Shown: in pieces, positions 24,727 through 33,998 of the stretch | Layout: each line of letters begins with the position of its first letter | Position numbering within the stretch: the stretch's first letter is position 1 | NCBI GenBank assembly: GCA_965228125.1 | Contig: OZ245791.1 | Coordinates: forward strand, 496,001 to 560,000 | Length of the DNA: 64,000 bases | Origin: GWF2-38-69 sp965228125 | GTDB taxonomy: Bacteria > Verrucomicrobiota > Lentisphaeria > Victivallales > GWF2-38-69 | Reading direction: 5' to 3' | Notes under the pieces: model-generated | Database searches by the model: none | The model's input: only the letters and a program-made list of their open reading frames with translations | Told to the model about the DNA's origin: nothing | Program-made: the position numbers and the translations under genes

Positions 24727-27126
24727 TCAAAAGCCTAGGTTTGGTTGAATTACGCCCCAATCATCTTTGTTATCCTCGTCATCTTTCTTATCTGTTGGTT
24801 TTGCCTTGTGAGGAAGCATAGTTTTTGCTCTTTCCTTCTTTGATTTCTTACTGATGGTGCCTGCTTCCGAAAGTTCCTCTTCTTCTTCGCCAAAGAGAGA
24901 GAGCACGTTTTCATCTTTCTTCTTCAGTGGTTCAATATCTTGATCCGGACTCGCATCGATAACTTCTTTTGTTGCTTCCTGAGGCACTGAAACATTCATT
25001 TCCGGTGTTTCTTCAGAGCTCGATTCCTCATTAACATCAAGGGTTCTTTGAGCAACTTCCACCTGACCCTTAAAAATAAATTTTATTATTTTTTTATTGG
25101 TAAGCAGAAACCCTCTTGCTCCCGGAGCTCTGATTGGCGACTTCGAAAAATCAGCCTCTACTAATGCTTCCTTATTCTTTCTGACACCTTCAACAACACA
25201 ATCATAAAGCGAATTTTCTCTGGTAACTATAAACTCCAATTGTGAGTCAGATGGTATAAGATTGTACTCTTTATCTCGGATAAATTTCGAAACGACGCAC
25301 CGTTTGATGAAATACTTTCCTGTTTTTTTCTCCTTGTAAATGACCGAATAGACGTTGGATTTATCATACTTATTGAAGTAAAAAAGTTTGCCTACATAAA
25401 CTTTCTGTGGAATGGCAGTCACCTTATATCTCCCGCTTTTCTCAATACATATAAGGTTGTCAAATTCGTTGCAAAGAACTGACTCTTCACTCCTGACAGA
25501 AGAACCTATGTAGCCGTTGCCCCTATCCCATCCGACCTTAATATTGTTGAGAGCGACAGATCTCTTGTCTATCTCTTCAAATCCCTCTTCTATCTCGGTT
25601 CTTCTTGGGTAATTTTTTGCATACAATTCTATTAATTTTTCAAGATATTTTATCGTGTATTTCTTCAGAGACATAAGATTCTTTTCGACAACTTTAATCT
25701 GAGCGTTTATCTCTTTTATCTCGTCCCTGTTTTTATTAATATCGTATCTGGAAATTTTTCTGATTGGTATTGCCAGCAGTTTTTCAATATCCTCATCAGA
25801 TATCTCTCGCCTAAGTTCGGAAACATATTTCACCAACCCTGCCCTGACTGCTTTTAGTACGAGTTCATAAGTTTCGCACTCTTCGATTTTCTTATATATT
25901 CGATTCTCTATAAAAATGCGCTCCAGCGTTTTCTCATGGTATTTATCATTTAAGTTGCAAAGTTCTATTTCCAGTTCTCTTTTGAGGTAGCCTACAAGAC
26001 TATCTGTATTATAACGGATAACTTCCGACACAGTTACCAGAACAGGGCGGTTATCTTTTATAACCAATATCGATGACTTTACAGACATTGAACAGTCTGT
26101 ATACATATATAGAGCTTTAAGCGTCTTTTCAGGATTATATCCTCTGGCAGGGACAACTTCGATTTCCACTTTATCAGAAGTAAAATCATTAATTGAGGCA
26201 ATTTTGATCTTGTTTTTATTGGCTGCCTTTTCTATTGAAGCAATAAGTTTTTCAGTATCGGTCATTGCCGGAATTTCTCTGATAAGCAGCCTTCTTCCAT
26301 CAATATCCACTTTTGCCCTTACAGTTATCTTACCGGCACCATCACTGTATTCAGCGACATTCATCACTCCTCCCTGAAGAAAGTCAGGACATAGCTGGAA
26401 TTTTTCGCCATTGAGGTAAGATATCTGGGCTTCAAGGACTTCCCTGAAATTGTGTGGGAGTATTCTTGTAGTCATCCCAGGAGCTATCCCTTCCTGTCCA
26501 AAAAGAAGTAGAACAGGGATTTTAGCAGGAAGAAACACAGGTTCTTTATTCCTGCCGTCATAGGAATCGGTAAATTCCGTTATGTCAGAATTAAAAAGCA
26601 CATCCTTGGCCAATGAATTAAGCCTTGCTTCTATATATCTGGCAGCGGCGGCCTGATCTCCAGTAAAAATGTTCCCGAAATTACCCTGTTTTTCTATGAA
26701 AAGCTCTTTATTGGCAATTCCAACGATGGCTTCATATATCGGAGCATCACCATGAGGATGGTATTGCATACAATGTCCGACAATATTAGCTACCTTGTTG
26801 AATTTGCCGTCATCCATCTTAAAAAGTGACCAGAGGATTCTTCTCTGAACAGGCTTTAGCCCATCTCTTATTTCTGGAATGGCACGTTCTTTTATGACAT
26901 AAGAAGCATACTCAATATAGTTACTGCTTATAAGCCGTCTCAAGTGAGTATTCGTCCCGTCATTGACAGCAAGATGGTTGAAAACGGAAGCGGCGACCTG
27001 ATCATGAAGTTCTTCTTCACTGGAAGGTTTCACCTCATCAACAGATATAACAGCATCCTGACTATCTGCTGTCCCGTCACTGTCATTATCTTTTTTTATT
27101 TCAGAGTCCTTCATAAATTCAGACAA
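24727..27126 (-). CDS. parC: DNA topoisomerase IV subunit A (ParC/GyrA family)
   Basis: This is the DNA-cleaving subunit of a type IIA topoisomerase. After an acidic, probably disordered N-terminus (1-50), the winged-helix/tower core begins: YIEYASYVIKERAIPEIRDG, KPVQRRILWS, and the catalytic Tyr164 in AAAARYIEARL. The C-terminal region has weak beta-pinwheel-like sequence, lacks a GyrA box, and ends in a charged tail (about 690-799). This supports topoisomerase IV rather than gyrase. In the quinolone-contact segment HPHGDAPIYEA, the usual Ser (GyrA S83 / ParC S80) is Ala, while the acidic residue (E) is kept. Its ATG overlaps the parE end by 8 bases, implying translational coupling. Confidence 0.93.
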   Translation of the reverse strand: MSEFMKDSEIKKDNDSDGTADSQDAVISVDEVKPSSEEELHDQVAASVFNHLAVNDGTNTHLRRLISSNYIEYASYVIKERAIPEIRDGLKPVQRRILWSLFKMDDGKFNKVANIVGHCMQYHPHGDAPIYEAIVGIANKELFIEKQGNFGNIFTGDQAAAARYIEARLNSLAKDVLFNSDITEFTDSYDGRNKEPVFLPAKIPVLLLFGQEGIAPGMTTRILPHNFREVLEAQISYLNGEKFQLCPDFLQGGVMNVAEYSDGAGKITVRAKVDIDGRRLLIREIPAMTDTEKLIASIEKAANKNKIKIASINDFTSDKVEIEVVPARGYNPEKTLKALYMYTDCSMSVKSSILVIKDNRPVLVTVSEVIRYNTDSLVGYLKRELEIELCNLNDKYHEKTLERIFIENRIYKKIEECETYELVLKAVRAGLVKYVSELRREISDEDIEKLLAIPIRKISRYDINKNRDEIKEINAQIKVVEKNLMSLKKYTIKYLEKLIELYAKNYPRRTEIEEGFEEIDKRSVALNNIKVGWDRGNGYIGSSVRSEESVLCNEFDNLICIEKSGRYKVTAIPQKVYVGKLFYFNKYDKSNVYSVIYKEKKTGKYFIKRCVVSKFIRDKEYNLIPSDSQLEFIVTRENSLYDCVVEGVRKNKEALVEADFSKSPIRAPGARGFLLTNKKIIKFIFKGQVEVAQRTLDVNEESSSEETPEMNVSVPQEATKEVIDASPDQDIEPLKKKDENVLSLFGEEEEELSEAGTISKKSKKERAKTMLPHKAKPTDKKDDEDNKDDWGVIQPNLGF

Positions 27127-28918
27127 GATTGTTCATTATGTAATCTCTTCTTTCCGTAGTATTTTCACCCATATAGAATTCTAAAATACCCGGAACATCT
27201 CTCATGTAGTCAACGTTCACATTAATAAGTCTGATATCCTTGCCAATAAACTGGCCGAATTCAGACGGAGAAATTTCTCCCAAGCCTTTGAACCTGGTTA
27301 CCTCAATTCCTTTTTTGCCTAACCTGTCAACAGCCCTATTCATCTCTTCTTCATCATAACAGTATATTGTCTCTTTTTTATTCCTTACCCTGAAAAGAGG
27401 GGTTTCCAGAATATATAGATGGCCTGATAAAACAAGCTGTTCAAAATAAGTAAGGAAAAATGTAATCAGAAGATTTCTTATATGCAGTCCGTCAACATCA
27501 GAATCCGTAGCTATAACCACCTTCTCATATCTCAAATTTTCTATATCTTCTTCCACATTAAGAGCCTGCATTATGTAGTAAAATTCTTCATTCTTGTAAA
27601 CATTATCAAAACTCTGATTAAAACAGTTAAGAGGTTTACCCCTCAACGAAAAAATGGCCTGGGAAAACACATCGCGGCAGCTAACCATGGATCCGGCCGC
27701 AGACTGCCCTTCTGTCAAGAACAACATAGACTCCTTGCCTTTAGGGTTTTTGTCGTATAAGTGATATTTGCAATCCTTGAGTTTTGGAATCTTTAAAGCC
27801 ATTTTCTTGGCTTTTTCCTTGGATTCCTTCTTAACTGCCTGAATGTCTTTGCGCACCTTCTCATTCAGCATCACTTTTTCGAGAATGAGTTCGGACTCCT
27901 TTGTGTTTTTATGCAAAAAATCAACCACTGCCTGTTTGACAGATGCGACTATCCAGCCTTTTATATCAGCATTGCCTAATTTGTTCTTTGTTTGGGATTC
28001 AAAAATAGGCTCTTTCAACTTTACAGCTATAGCCCCTACTATACCATCTCTAACATCTGACCCTTGAAAGCTTTTCCCTGAAAACTCATTTATTCCTTTT
28101 AAAATCCCCTCTTTGAAAGCCGAAAGATGCGTCCCTCCGTCATTTGTGTATTGCCCATTAACAAAAGAGTAGTGAGTTTCACCGTAGTTCGGAGTATGAC
28201 AGAAAGCAAATTCCAGATTCTGTTCCCTGTAGTAAAAAACATCGTACATTTTTTCATCGCCTACTTCGCTGTCTATCAAATCCTTAAGGCCATTCTTGGA
28301 AAAGAATTTCTCTTCGTTGAAATATAGCATAAGACCACTGTTCAAGTAGGCGTACATCCAGAGACGTTTCTTGATATAATCAGGGTCGAAAGAATATTTA
28401 TGAAACATTGCCTGAGAGGGAATAAATGTCACTTTGGTGCCATCTTTATCCTCACTGTTCCCTTCATGAGATTCAAGAAGGACTCCTTCTGAAAATTTAG
28501 CAGTAAAAAACTTTCCTTTTCTTACGGAAGTTACTTCAAACACCTCAGAAAGAGAATTGACGGCTTTAGTTCCTACGCCGTTGAGCCCGACTGAAAATTG
28601 AAAAACATCATCGTTGAACTTTCCACCTGTGTTTATAACCGAGACACACTCGATAACTTTTCCCAGCGGAATACCTCTGCCATAGTCGCGAATTGATATC
28701 TTGTTATCGGACAACTCAATATCTATCCTTTTTCCGGCACCCATGATAAATTCATCTACGCTGTTATCTATGACTTCCTTAAAAAGGATGTAAATTCCGT
28801 CATCAGGGTGAGAACCATTACCCATCCTTCCGATATACATACCAGGCCTGGCCCTGATATGTTCAAGGGAGCTTAGGGTTTTGATTTTGTCTTCTGTGTA
28901 ATTGTGTTCCTGCGTCAT
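27119..28918 (-). CDS. parE: DNA topoisomerase IV subunit B (ParE/GyrB family)
   Basis: This is the ATPase subunit of topoisomerase IV. The GHKL ATPase domain shows LEHIRARPGMYIG, the Mg/ATP Asn in EVIDNSVDEF, DYGRGIP and GLNGVGTKAVNSLS. The TOPRIM domain shows FLTEGQSAAGS and the metal-binding DSDVDG. The C-terminus contains RFKGLGEISPSEF. I start at the ATG at 28918 (MTQEHNYTEDK). An in-frame TTG 34 codons upstream would add an atypical hydrophobic N-terminus, although the ATG itself has only a weak ribosome site. Overall it resembles the ParE type seen in Bacteroidetes- or spirochaete-like lineages, but I cannot test this. It is co-transcribed with parC. Confidence 0.93.
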   Translation of the reverse strand: MTQEHNYTEDKIKTLSSLEHIRARPGMYIGRMGNGSHPDDGIYILFKEVIDNSVDEFIMGAGKRIDIELSDNKISIRDYGRGIPLGKVIECVSVINTGGKFNDDVFQFSVGLNGVGTKAVNSLSEVFEVTSVRKGKFFTAKFSEGVLLESHEGNSEDKDGTKVTFIPSQAMFHKYSFDPDYIKKRLWMYAYLNSGLMLYFNEEKFFSKNGLKDLIDSEVGDEKMYDVFYYREQNLEFAFCHTPNYGETHYSFVNGQYTNDGGTHLSAFKEGILKGINEFSGKSFQGSDVRDGIVGAIAVKLKEPIFESQTKNKLGNADIKGWIVASVKQAVVDFLHKNTKESELILEKVMLNEKVRKDIQAVKKESKEKAKKMALKIPKLKDCKYHLYDKNPKGKESMLFLTEGQSAAGSMVSCRDVFSQAIFSLRGKPLNCFNQSFDNVYKNEEFYYIMQALNVEEDIENLRYEKVVIATDSDVDGLHIRNLLITFFLTYFEQLVLSGHLYILETPLFRVRNKKETIYCYDEEEMNRAVDRLGKKGIEVTRFKGLGEISPSEFGQFIGKDIRLINVNVDYMRDVPGILEFYMGENTTERRDYIMNNLV

Positions 28919-29092
28919 AAATATTGAAGTGTCACGCGTAGCCGCATCCGAATATGGTTTGGTTTCTGTTTCTATCTGAATAAGAATATAACATATTTGA
29001 CCAATATATTTAAGTCGCAAGCTAAAAAAGGGAAATAAGAAAAAAATAGCTGTCTGTAAGAAATTAGACTTTTTGATTTAGAGTTCTATTCC

Positions 29093-30550
29093 CTAAAAAA
29101 CCGTAGTACTACATTTTTCGTCAGAAATGTCGTATTCAATATATAATGAGCAGTTATTCCCCTTAAATATTGTTGCTGATATTTCAGAATATATGGGCCT
29201 GATTTCTCCATCCGGTTTTATGATGCGATATTTCATCACTGAATGTTTCATGTCAAAATCCAGCAAGGTTTTGCTGTCCTTTATGTCACTGAATAATTTT
29301 ATGTCTTCATTGTAAACACAGTTATTTATCCAGAATTGATATCCGCCCTTCATGATTTCTTCTTTATTCCTTCCATATATTTTCTCACAGGCTTCATTTA
29401 CATACATAAATGTCATAGTATCGATATTCATTATTGATATTCCTGCCTTGGCAATATCCATGTATATTTTCAATAAGTCCCGTATTTCTTCATTATTTTT
29501 CTGTTCGGTAATGTCATACTCAATACCGAATGCAAGGTTATCTTTCTGATATTCAATTTGCCTAACCCATCTTTCTTCTTTATCTGATGCTCTTATTATT
29601 TTGTAATCAATCTGTTTTGGGTATTTATCAATCTTTTCAAAATCATCAAGTTTTTTTTCAAAGTCCGGGTGATAATATTTTTTATTGATAAATGGATCTT
29701 TATAGAATTCAGATGCTTTGATCCCTGTAATCCTTTCTACTGCCGGATTAAGATATATTTTTTCTTCTCCTACAGAATCCAACGCCCTGAACCATATTCC
29801 TTCATTGAGATTATTGACTATATATTCTAACTTTTTCCTCTTTTCTTCATGCTTCTTTCTTTGAGTAATATCAATAAATGTCCCTACAATTCCCATTACT
29901 TTCGAATTCGCATCCAGAATAGGGAATTTTGATATTAATCCCCATCTTTTCTTCCTTGTTCCCGGAATATAATTTTCTTTGTTAATTATGGGTTTTCCTG
30001 TCAACAGAACTTGTTTGTCTTCTTCGCTATTTTCTTTTGCCTCTATATGCGTAAAGAAATCCATATCTGTTTTTCCGGAAAATGATAGTTGAGAAGAGGC
30101 GGAAAACATATTAATAAAAAATTCATTTGCCGATATAAATTTCAGATCCAGATCTTTAACATAAAACATAGCATTAACCGAATTCAACATAACATTGATA
30201 ACAGCGGAATTCTGTTGATACTGTTTTTGAAGACTGGCCATGGTTTTATTAATAATTTCAAATGCACAGTTCAAATTGCCTTGCTCGACGTGCTCATTAT
30301 TTATGCCTTCAAAATACTGATCTAACCGATTGCTAGACAAATGCCTGTTATCGCTTAAATCAGATATCAGAGATACCGGCATGCCTATAATTTTTGCCAG
30401 TTCCCTTATAATATTTCCTGTGGGAACAGCTCTGTCATTTTCCCAGTTCCAATAAGCTTTTCTGCTTATATTAAGTTTTTTCACTATGTAATTTACAGAT
30501 ATCCCATTCTTTTTCCTTACATCTTTAAGCTTCTCGCCAAACAATCGCAT
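29093..30550 (-). CDS. HTH (XRE) regulator with three PAS domains
   Basis: An XRE-type helix-turn-helix (about residues 5-60, LKDVRKKNGISVNYIVKKLN, then WENDRAVPTGNIIRELA) is followed by a linker and three PAS/PAC units. The first starts near 115 (NAMFYVKDLDLKFISANEFF, closing GIVGTFIDITQRK). The second starts near 245 (closing FGIEYDITEQK). The third starts near 365 (ISIMNIDTMTFMYVNEACEK, closing LYIEYDISDE). There is no kinase, GGDEF or sigma54 domain, so signal sensing would act directly on DNA binding. The ligand is unknown. I prefer the ATG at 30550 to a TTG two codons earlier. The gene lies in front of parE with a 174-base gap but may be monocistronic. Confidence 0.82.
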   Translation of the reverse strand: MRLFGEKLKDVRKKNGISVNYIVKKLNISRKAYWNWENDRAVPTGNIIRELAKIIGMPVSLISDLSDNRHLSSNRLDQYFEGINNEHVEQGNLNCAFEIINKTMASLQKQYQQNSAVINVMLNSVNAMFYVKDLDLKFISANEFFINMFSASSQLSFSGKTDMDFFTHIEAKENSEEDKQVLLTGKPIINKENYIPGTRKKRWGLISKFPILDANSKVMGIVGTFIDITQRKKHEEKRKKLEYIVNNLNEGIWFRALDSVGEEKIYLNPAVERITGIKASEFYKDPFINKKYYHPDFEKKLDDFEKIDKYPKQIDYKIIRASDKEERWVRQIEYQKDNLAFGIEYDITEQKNNEEIRDLLKIYMDIAKAGISIMNIDTMTFMYVNEACEKIYGRNKEEIMKGGYQFWINNCVYNEDIKLFSDIKDSKTLLDFDMKHSVMKYRIIKPDGEIRPIYSEISATIFKGNNCSLYIEYDISDEKCSTTVF

Positions 30551-30556
30551 ATCCAA

Positions 30557-30920
30557 TTCTCTTTAATCATTGCTAATATTTTACACAATACCTATTGATA
30601 GGTAATATACTCTCTGTATATAGGTATAATAAGTTTATTATTAAAAACAAACATAGTTTTTACAATAAACATTATTAAAATTAAACTTGTTTGTAGGAAT
30701 CTCGTTTTTAGATTTTCGGATAATAAGGATTTCTTTACAATTTTATCAGTTGAGAACAAAAACATTCTGCTTTTAATAGCTCGAAATTGATCTTGTTCCA
30801 CTAGAATATCATATATCCGTTCACTCTAATAATTATACAAAATATTGTTCATTAACATAATATCATATATTTAATTACGGCTATTTTATAAAAAACAACA
30901 AAGCAAACAAGGAGAAAACC
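30557..30920. other. AT-rich divergent intergenic region
   Basis: These 364 bases separate the HTH-PAS gene (minus) from the aldehyde dehydrogenase gene (plus). A 69-codon minus-strand frame is open but its composition (Leu/Ile/Phe/Lys from AT-rich DNA) is not convincing. The motif AATATCATATAT occurs twice (near 30808 and 30861). It may hold both promoters and a site for the HTH-PAS protein. Confidence 0.4.
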
Positions 30921-32390
30921 ATGTCAATGGAGCAAGCCAAACAGAAAGCTGATATTTTGCTTGGAAAAGCTAGAGAATCAGCAGCTATTTTTAGCCAGTT
31001 ATCTCAAGAACACACGGACAGAATAGTTAATGCTGTATTTGAAGCAGCTTTCAAGAACCGTGTCAGGCTAGCTAAAATGGCAGAAAAAGAAACAGGTTTA
31101 GGTAAATGGGAAGATAAAGTAATTAAGAATGTAGCCGGATCGCTACTCGTATACGAAGATATAAAGAATGTAAAGACTGTAGGTGTTATTTCAGATGATA
31201 AAGAGACTGGCATTATGGAAGTCGCTCAACCCATAGGGCCTATCCTTGCTATTATACCAACGACTAACCCTACTTCCACTGTGATTTTTAAAACGCTTAT
31301 AGCGCTTAAAAGCCGTAATCCAATAATTATAAGCCCTCACCAGAAGGCAGTTGGCTGCTGTGTTGAGACAGCTAAAATTTGTTACGAAGCCGCACTAAAA
31401 GAAGATGCACCAGAAAATTGTATACAATGGACGAGAGAAGAACCTATAGATTTTGCAACATTTGACATCAATGAGTATTATGCAGAAACTCAGGCTCTAA
31501 TGTGTCACCCGAAATTGGCCGTAATAGTAGCTACAGGGGGTGGCGGAGTAGTAAAAGCTGCCTATACCTCCGGAACTCCAGCTTATGGAGTTGGTTCAGG
31601 AAATGTTCCTGTTCTTATAGATAAATCGGCTGATATTCCTTTTGCCGTTTCTAATATCATAATATCAAAAACTTTCGATAACGGAACAATCTGTGCAAGC
31701 GAACAAGCGGTAGTTGTTGAGAAAACTATTGCAGATAAAGTTATAAAGGAATTTAAGACTCAAGGCGGTTATGTCCTATCTAAGGAAGAAGTAATAAAGG
31801 TAGAAAAAATAGCTTTTGATAAAAAGCGCGGAATTATGGCTGCAGATGTAGTAGGACAGTCTGTGGAAAAAATAGCCAAGCTAGCCGGCATTACAATTCC
31901 TAGCGGAACAAAAGTACTTCTAGCCCCTCTCACAGGCGTAGGTCCTGACTACCCCATATCTTCTGAAATTCTATGCCCTTTACTTGCATTTTACACTGCT
32001 GAGGACTTTAACAATGCGATTAAAATTTGCATAGATTTGAACTTTCACGGAGGAATGGGACATTCAGCTAGCGTCTACTCTAACGATGAAAATGTAATAA
32101 GAGAATTTGCTACAGAAATGAATGCAGGTAGAATTCTTGTAAATACTCCCTCTTCTCAAGGCGCTGTAGGTGGAATTTATAATAAGTTGCATACATCACT
32201 TACTCTAGGATGTGGCACTACAGGCAAGAATATTACTACGGACAATGTAACTGTTACCCATCTTTTAAATATTCAGAGAGTAGCAAGAAGAAGGGCCAAT
32301 GAAAGGCTGAATAATTTCGACGCGAGGTTATTCTATGATGAAAGCCTAAGCAATGAAGAAATTCTCAAACGTTATAATATAAACTACTAA
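30921..32390 (+). CDS. Acetaldehyde dehydrogenase (acetylating), EutE/AdhE-N type
   Basis: This enzyme converts acetaldehyde, CoA and NAD+ to acetyl-CoA. The 489-residue protein matches the CoA-acylating branch of the aldehyde dehydrogenase superfamily: PIGPILAIIPTTNPTST, ATGGGGVVKAAYTSG, GVGSGNVP, and the catalytic Cys258 in FDNGTICASEQAVV. The general-base Glu of hydrolytic family members is lacking, as expected. It resembles the N-terminal half of bifunctional AdhE without the alcohol-dehydrogenase half. There is no obvious N-terminal microcompartment-targeting extension. A strong AAGGAG ribosome site precedes the ATG. It probably completes ethanolamine breakdown with EutBC (45.4-47.6 kb) although it is encoded apart from them. 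Confidence 0.9.
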   Translation: MSMEQAKQKADILLGKARESAAIFSQLSQEHTDRIVNAVFEAAFKNRVRLAKMAEKETGLGKWEDKVIKNVAGSLLVYEDIKNVKTVGVISDDKETGIMEVAQPIGPILAIIPTTNPTSTVIFKTLIALKSRNPIIISPHQKAVGCCVETAKICYEAALKEDAPENCIQWTREEPIDFATFDINEYYAETQALMCHPKLAVIVATGGGGVVKAAYTSGTPAYGVGSGNVPVLIDKSADIPFAVSNIIISKTFDNGTICASEQAVVVEKTIADKVIKEFKTQGGYVLSKEEVIKVEKIAFDKKRGIMAADVVGQSVEKIAKLAGITIPSGTKVLLAPLTGVGPDYPISSEILCPLLAFYTAEDFNNAIKICIDLNFHGGMGHSASVYSNDENVIREFATEMNAGRILVNTPSSQGAVGGIYNKLHTSLTLGCGTTGKNITTDNVTVTHLLNIQRVARRRANERLNNFDARLFYDESLSNEEILKRYNINY

Positions 32391-32415
32391 AATTGTTAAT
32401 ATTTCAGGAGGTTTT

Positions 32416-32712
32416 ATGTCTCTAAAATGCTCAAAATATGCAGGAGGAAAAGTCGAGTGTAAATTTTCGGAAAGGATGGACACTACACAATGCATTAATG
32501 TCGAACAACAGTTAATGGAAAACATAAAAGGGGCAGAAGTGATTATTTTTGATCTTGATGGAGTAGAATATATCGCTTCTTCTTTCCTTCGTTTGTGTAG
32601 TAAAGCTTCACATATTGTTCGTTCAGAAAATTTTTCAGTCATTAATGTCACACCTCCAGTGAAAAAAGTCTTTAAAATTGCAGGTCTGGCTGAAGCTCTT
32701 AATCTAAGTTAA
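32416..32712 (+). CDS. STAS-domain protein (anti-sigma factor antagonist-like)
   Basis: The 98 residues form a single STAS domain: strand-rich N-terminus, then IIFDLDGVEYIASSFLRLCSKA, corresponding to the conserved D-L-x-x-V-x-x-I-D-S-S-G-L loop, and VKKVFKIAGLAEAL at the end. The loop is altered: the Asp before the serines is Ala and the usual Gly is Phe, although two Ser remain as possible phosphorylation sites. STAS proteins of this size usually bind an anti-sigma kinase. No RsbW-like kinase or PP2C phosphatase is nearby. It lies 25 bases after the dehydrogenase gene with an AGGAGG ribosome site, so it is co-transcribed with it. Confidence 0.82.
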   Translation: MSLKCSKYAGGKVECKFSERMDTTQCINVEQQLMENIKGAEVIIFDLDGVEYIASSFLRLCSKASHIVRSENFSVINVTPPVKKVFKIAGLAEALNLS

Positions 32713-32786
32713 TTATTTCAAAGAGTTTAAAATAACGTTGGCTTAACAATTATTTCATTCTAAAAACAAAAGGAAAGGGTTAAATT

Positions 32787-33851
32787 ATGGCAATTAAAGT
32801 TGGTATCAACGGATTCGGAAGAATAGGAAGAATGGCTTTCCAGGCTATTTGCGACCAGGGCCTGCTAGGAAAGGAAATTGATGTAGTAGCAGTAGTGGAT
32901 GTGTCAACAGACGCTGATTATTTTGCTTATCAAATGAAGTATGACTCTGTTCACGGACACTTCAAACATCAGGTTTCAACCTGCAAATCAGACGCTTCAA
33001 AAGAAGAGAATGACACTATCGTCGTAAACGGCAATAAAATTCTCTGTGTAGCAGCTACAAGAACTCCTGACCAACTCCCTTGGGGAAAACTCGGCGTAGA
33101 GTATGTAATTGAATCAACAGGTCTTTTTACTGATTCAGAAAAAGCTAAAGGGCACATCGCCGCAGGCGCAAAAAAAGTTATTATTTCAGCTCCTGGAAAA
33201 GGCGAAGTCAAGACTATCGTTATGGGCGTAAATGAGAACGAATACGATGCATCAAAGCACCACATCGTTTCTAACGCTTCCTGCACAACAAACTGCCTGG
33301 CTCCGGTCGTTCATGTCATCCTCAAAAGCGGCATAGGAATTGAAAAAGGCCTAATGACCACCATTCACAGCTATACAGCTACACAAAAAACAGTTGACGG
33401 CCCATCAAAGAAAGACTGGAGAGGCGGACGCGCAGCAGCTTGCAATATTATACCTTCAACAACTGGCGCAGCAAAAGCTGTAGGCGAAGTTCTTCCTGTC
33501 ACAAAAGGAAAACTCACAGGTATGGCTTTCCGCGTCCCAAGTCCTGATGTCTCTGTAGTAGATCTTACTTTCACTGCAGCAAGAGATACATCTATAGAAG
33601 AAATTGATAAGCTCATGAAAGAAGCTTCTCAGACTTACCTTAAGGGTATCCTTGGTTATACTAACGAAGAACTTGTTTCCACAGACTTTGTACATGATCA
33701 ACGTTCTTCTATTTATGATTCTCTAGCCACAACACAGAACAATCTCAAGGGAGAAAAGAGATTCTTCAAGGTAGTTTCATGGTATGATAATGAATGGGGT
33801 TACTCCAACAGAGTTATTGATCTTATCAGACATATGGTAAAAAAAGCCTAA
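32787..33851 (+). CDS. gapA: Glyceraldehyde-3-phosphate dehydrogenase, type I
   Basis: This glycolytic enzyme oxidises glyceraldehyde-3-phosphate with NAD+ and phosphate. Visible are the Rossmann start (VGINGFGRIGRM), the catalytic Cys166 in SNASCTTNCLAP, the paired His in TTIHSYTATQ, RGGRAA, and WYDNEWGYSNR at the end. At 354 residues it is longer than the usual ~333. The extra residues lie mainly near 67-80 (KSDASKEENDTI) and near 139-152 (GEVKTIVMGVNENEY region). This form resembles the bacterial relatives of kinetoplastid glycosomal GAPDH. Ribosome site AAAGGAAAGGG. It is followed by a clean terminator. Confidence 0.96.
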   Translation: MAIKVGINGFGRIGRMAFQAICDQGLLGKEIDVVAVVDVSTDADYFAYQMKYDSVHGHFKHQVSTCKSDASKEENDTIVVNGNKILCVAATRTPDQLPWGKLGVEYVIESTGLFTDSEKAKGHIAAGAKKVIISAPGKGEVKTIVMGVNENEYDASKHHIVSNASCTTNCLAPVVHVILKSGIGIEKGLMTTIHSYTATQKTVDGPSKKDWRGGRAAACNIIPSTTGAAKAVGEVLPVTKGKLTGMAFRVPSPDVSVVDLTFTAARDTSIEEIDKLMKEASQTYLKGILGYTNEELVSTDFVHDQRSSIYDSLATTQNNLKGEKRFFKVVSWYDNEWGYSNRVIDLIRHMVKKA

Positions 33852-33875
33852 ACTTAAATAACTTTACATACAAAT

Positions 33876-33900
33876 ATGGCAGGGCAACCTGCCATTTTTT
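33876..33900 (+). terminator. Rho-independent terminator after gapA
   Basis: ATGGCAGG and CCTGCCAT form a perfect 8-bp stem around a GCAA tetraloop and are followed by a run of T residues, 25 bases after the gapA stop. Confidence 0.9.
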
Positions 33901-33998
33901 CTTGCCAAAGAATTGATGATATTTTGCTAAAAAGAAAGAGGTAAGCAAGACGAATCCATAAGGATGTGAGATTGGCTGTTATGTGCCAAATCGATTCA

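Noticed and set aside
30592..30801. A 69-codon minus-strand frame in the dehydrogenase upstream region
   Set aside because: Composition follows AT-rich DNA, and no motif or ribosome site supports it.
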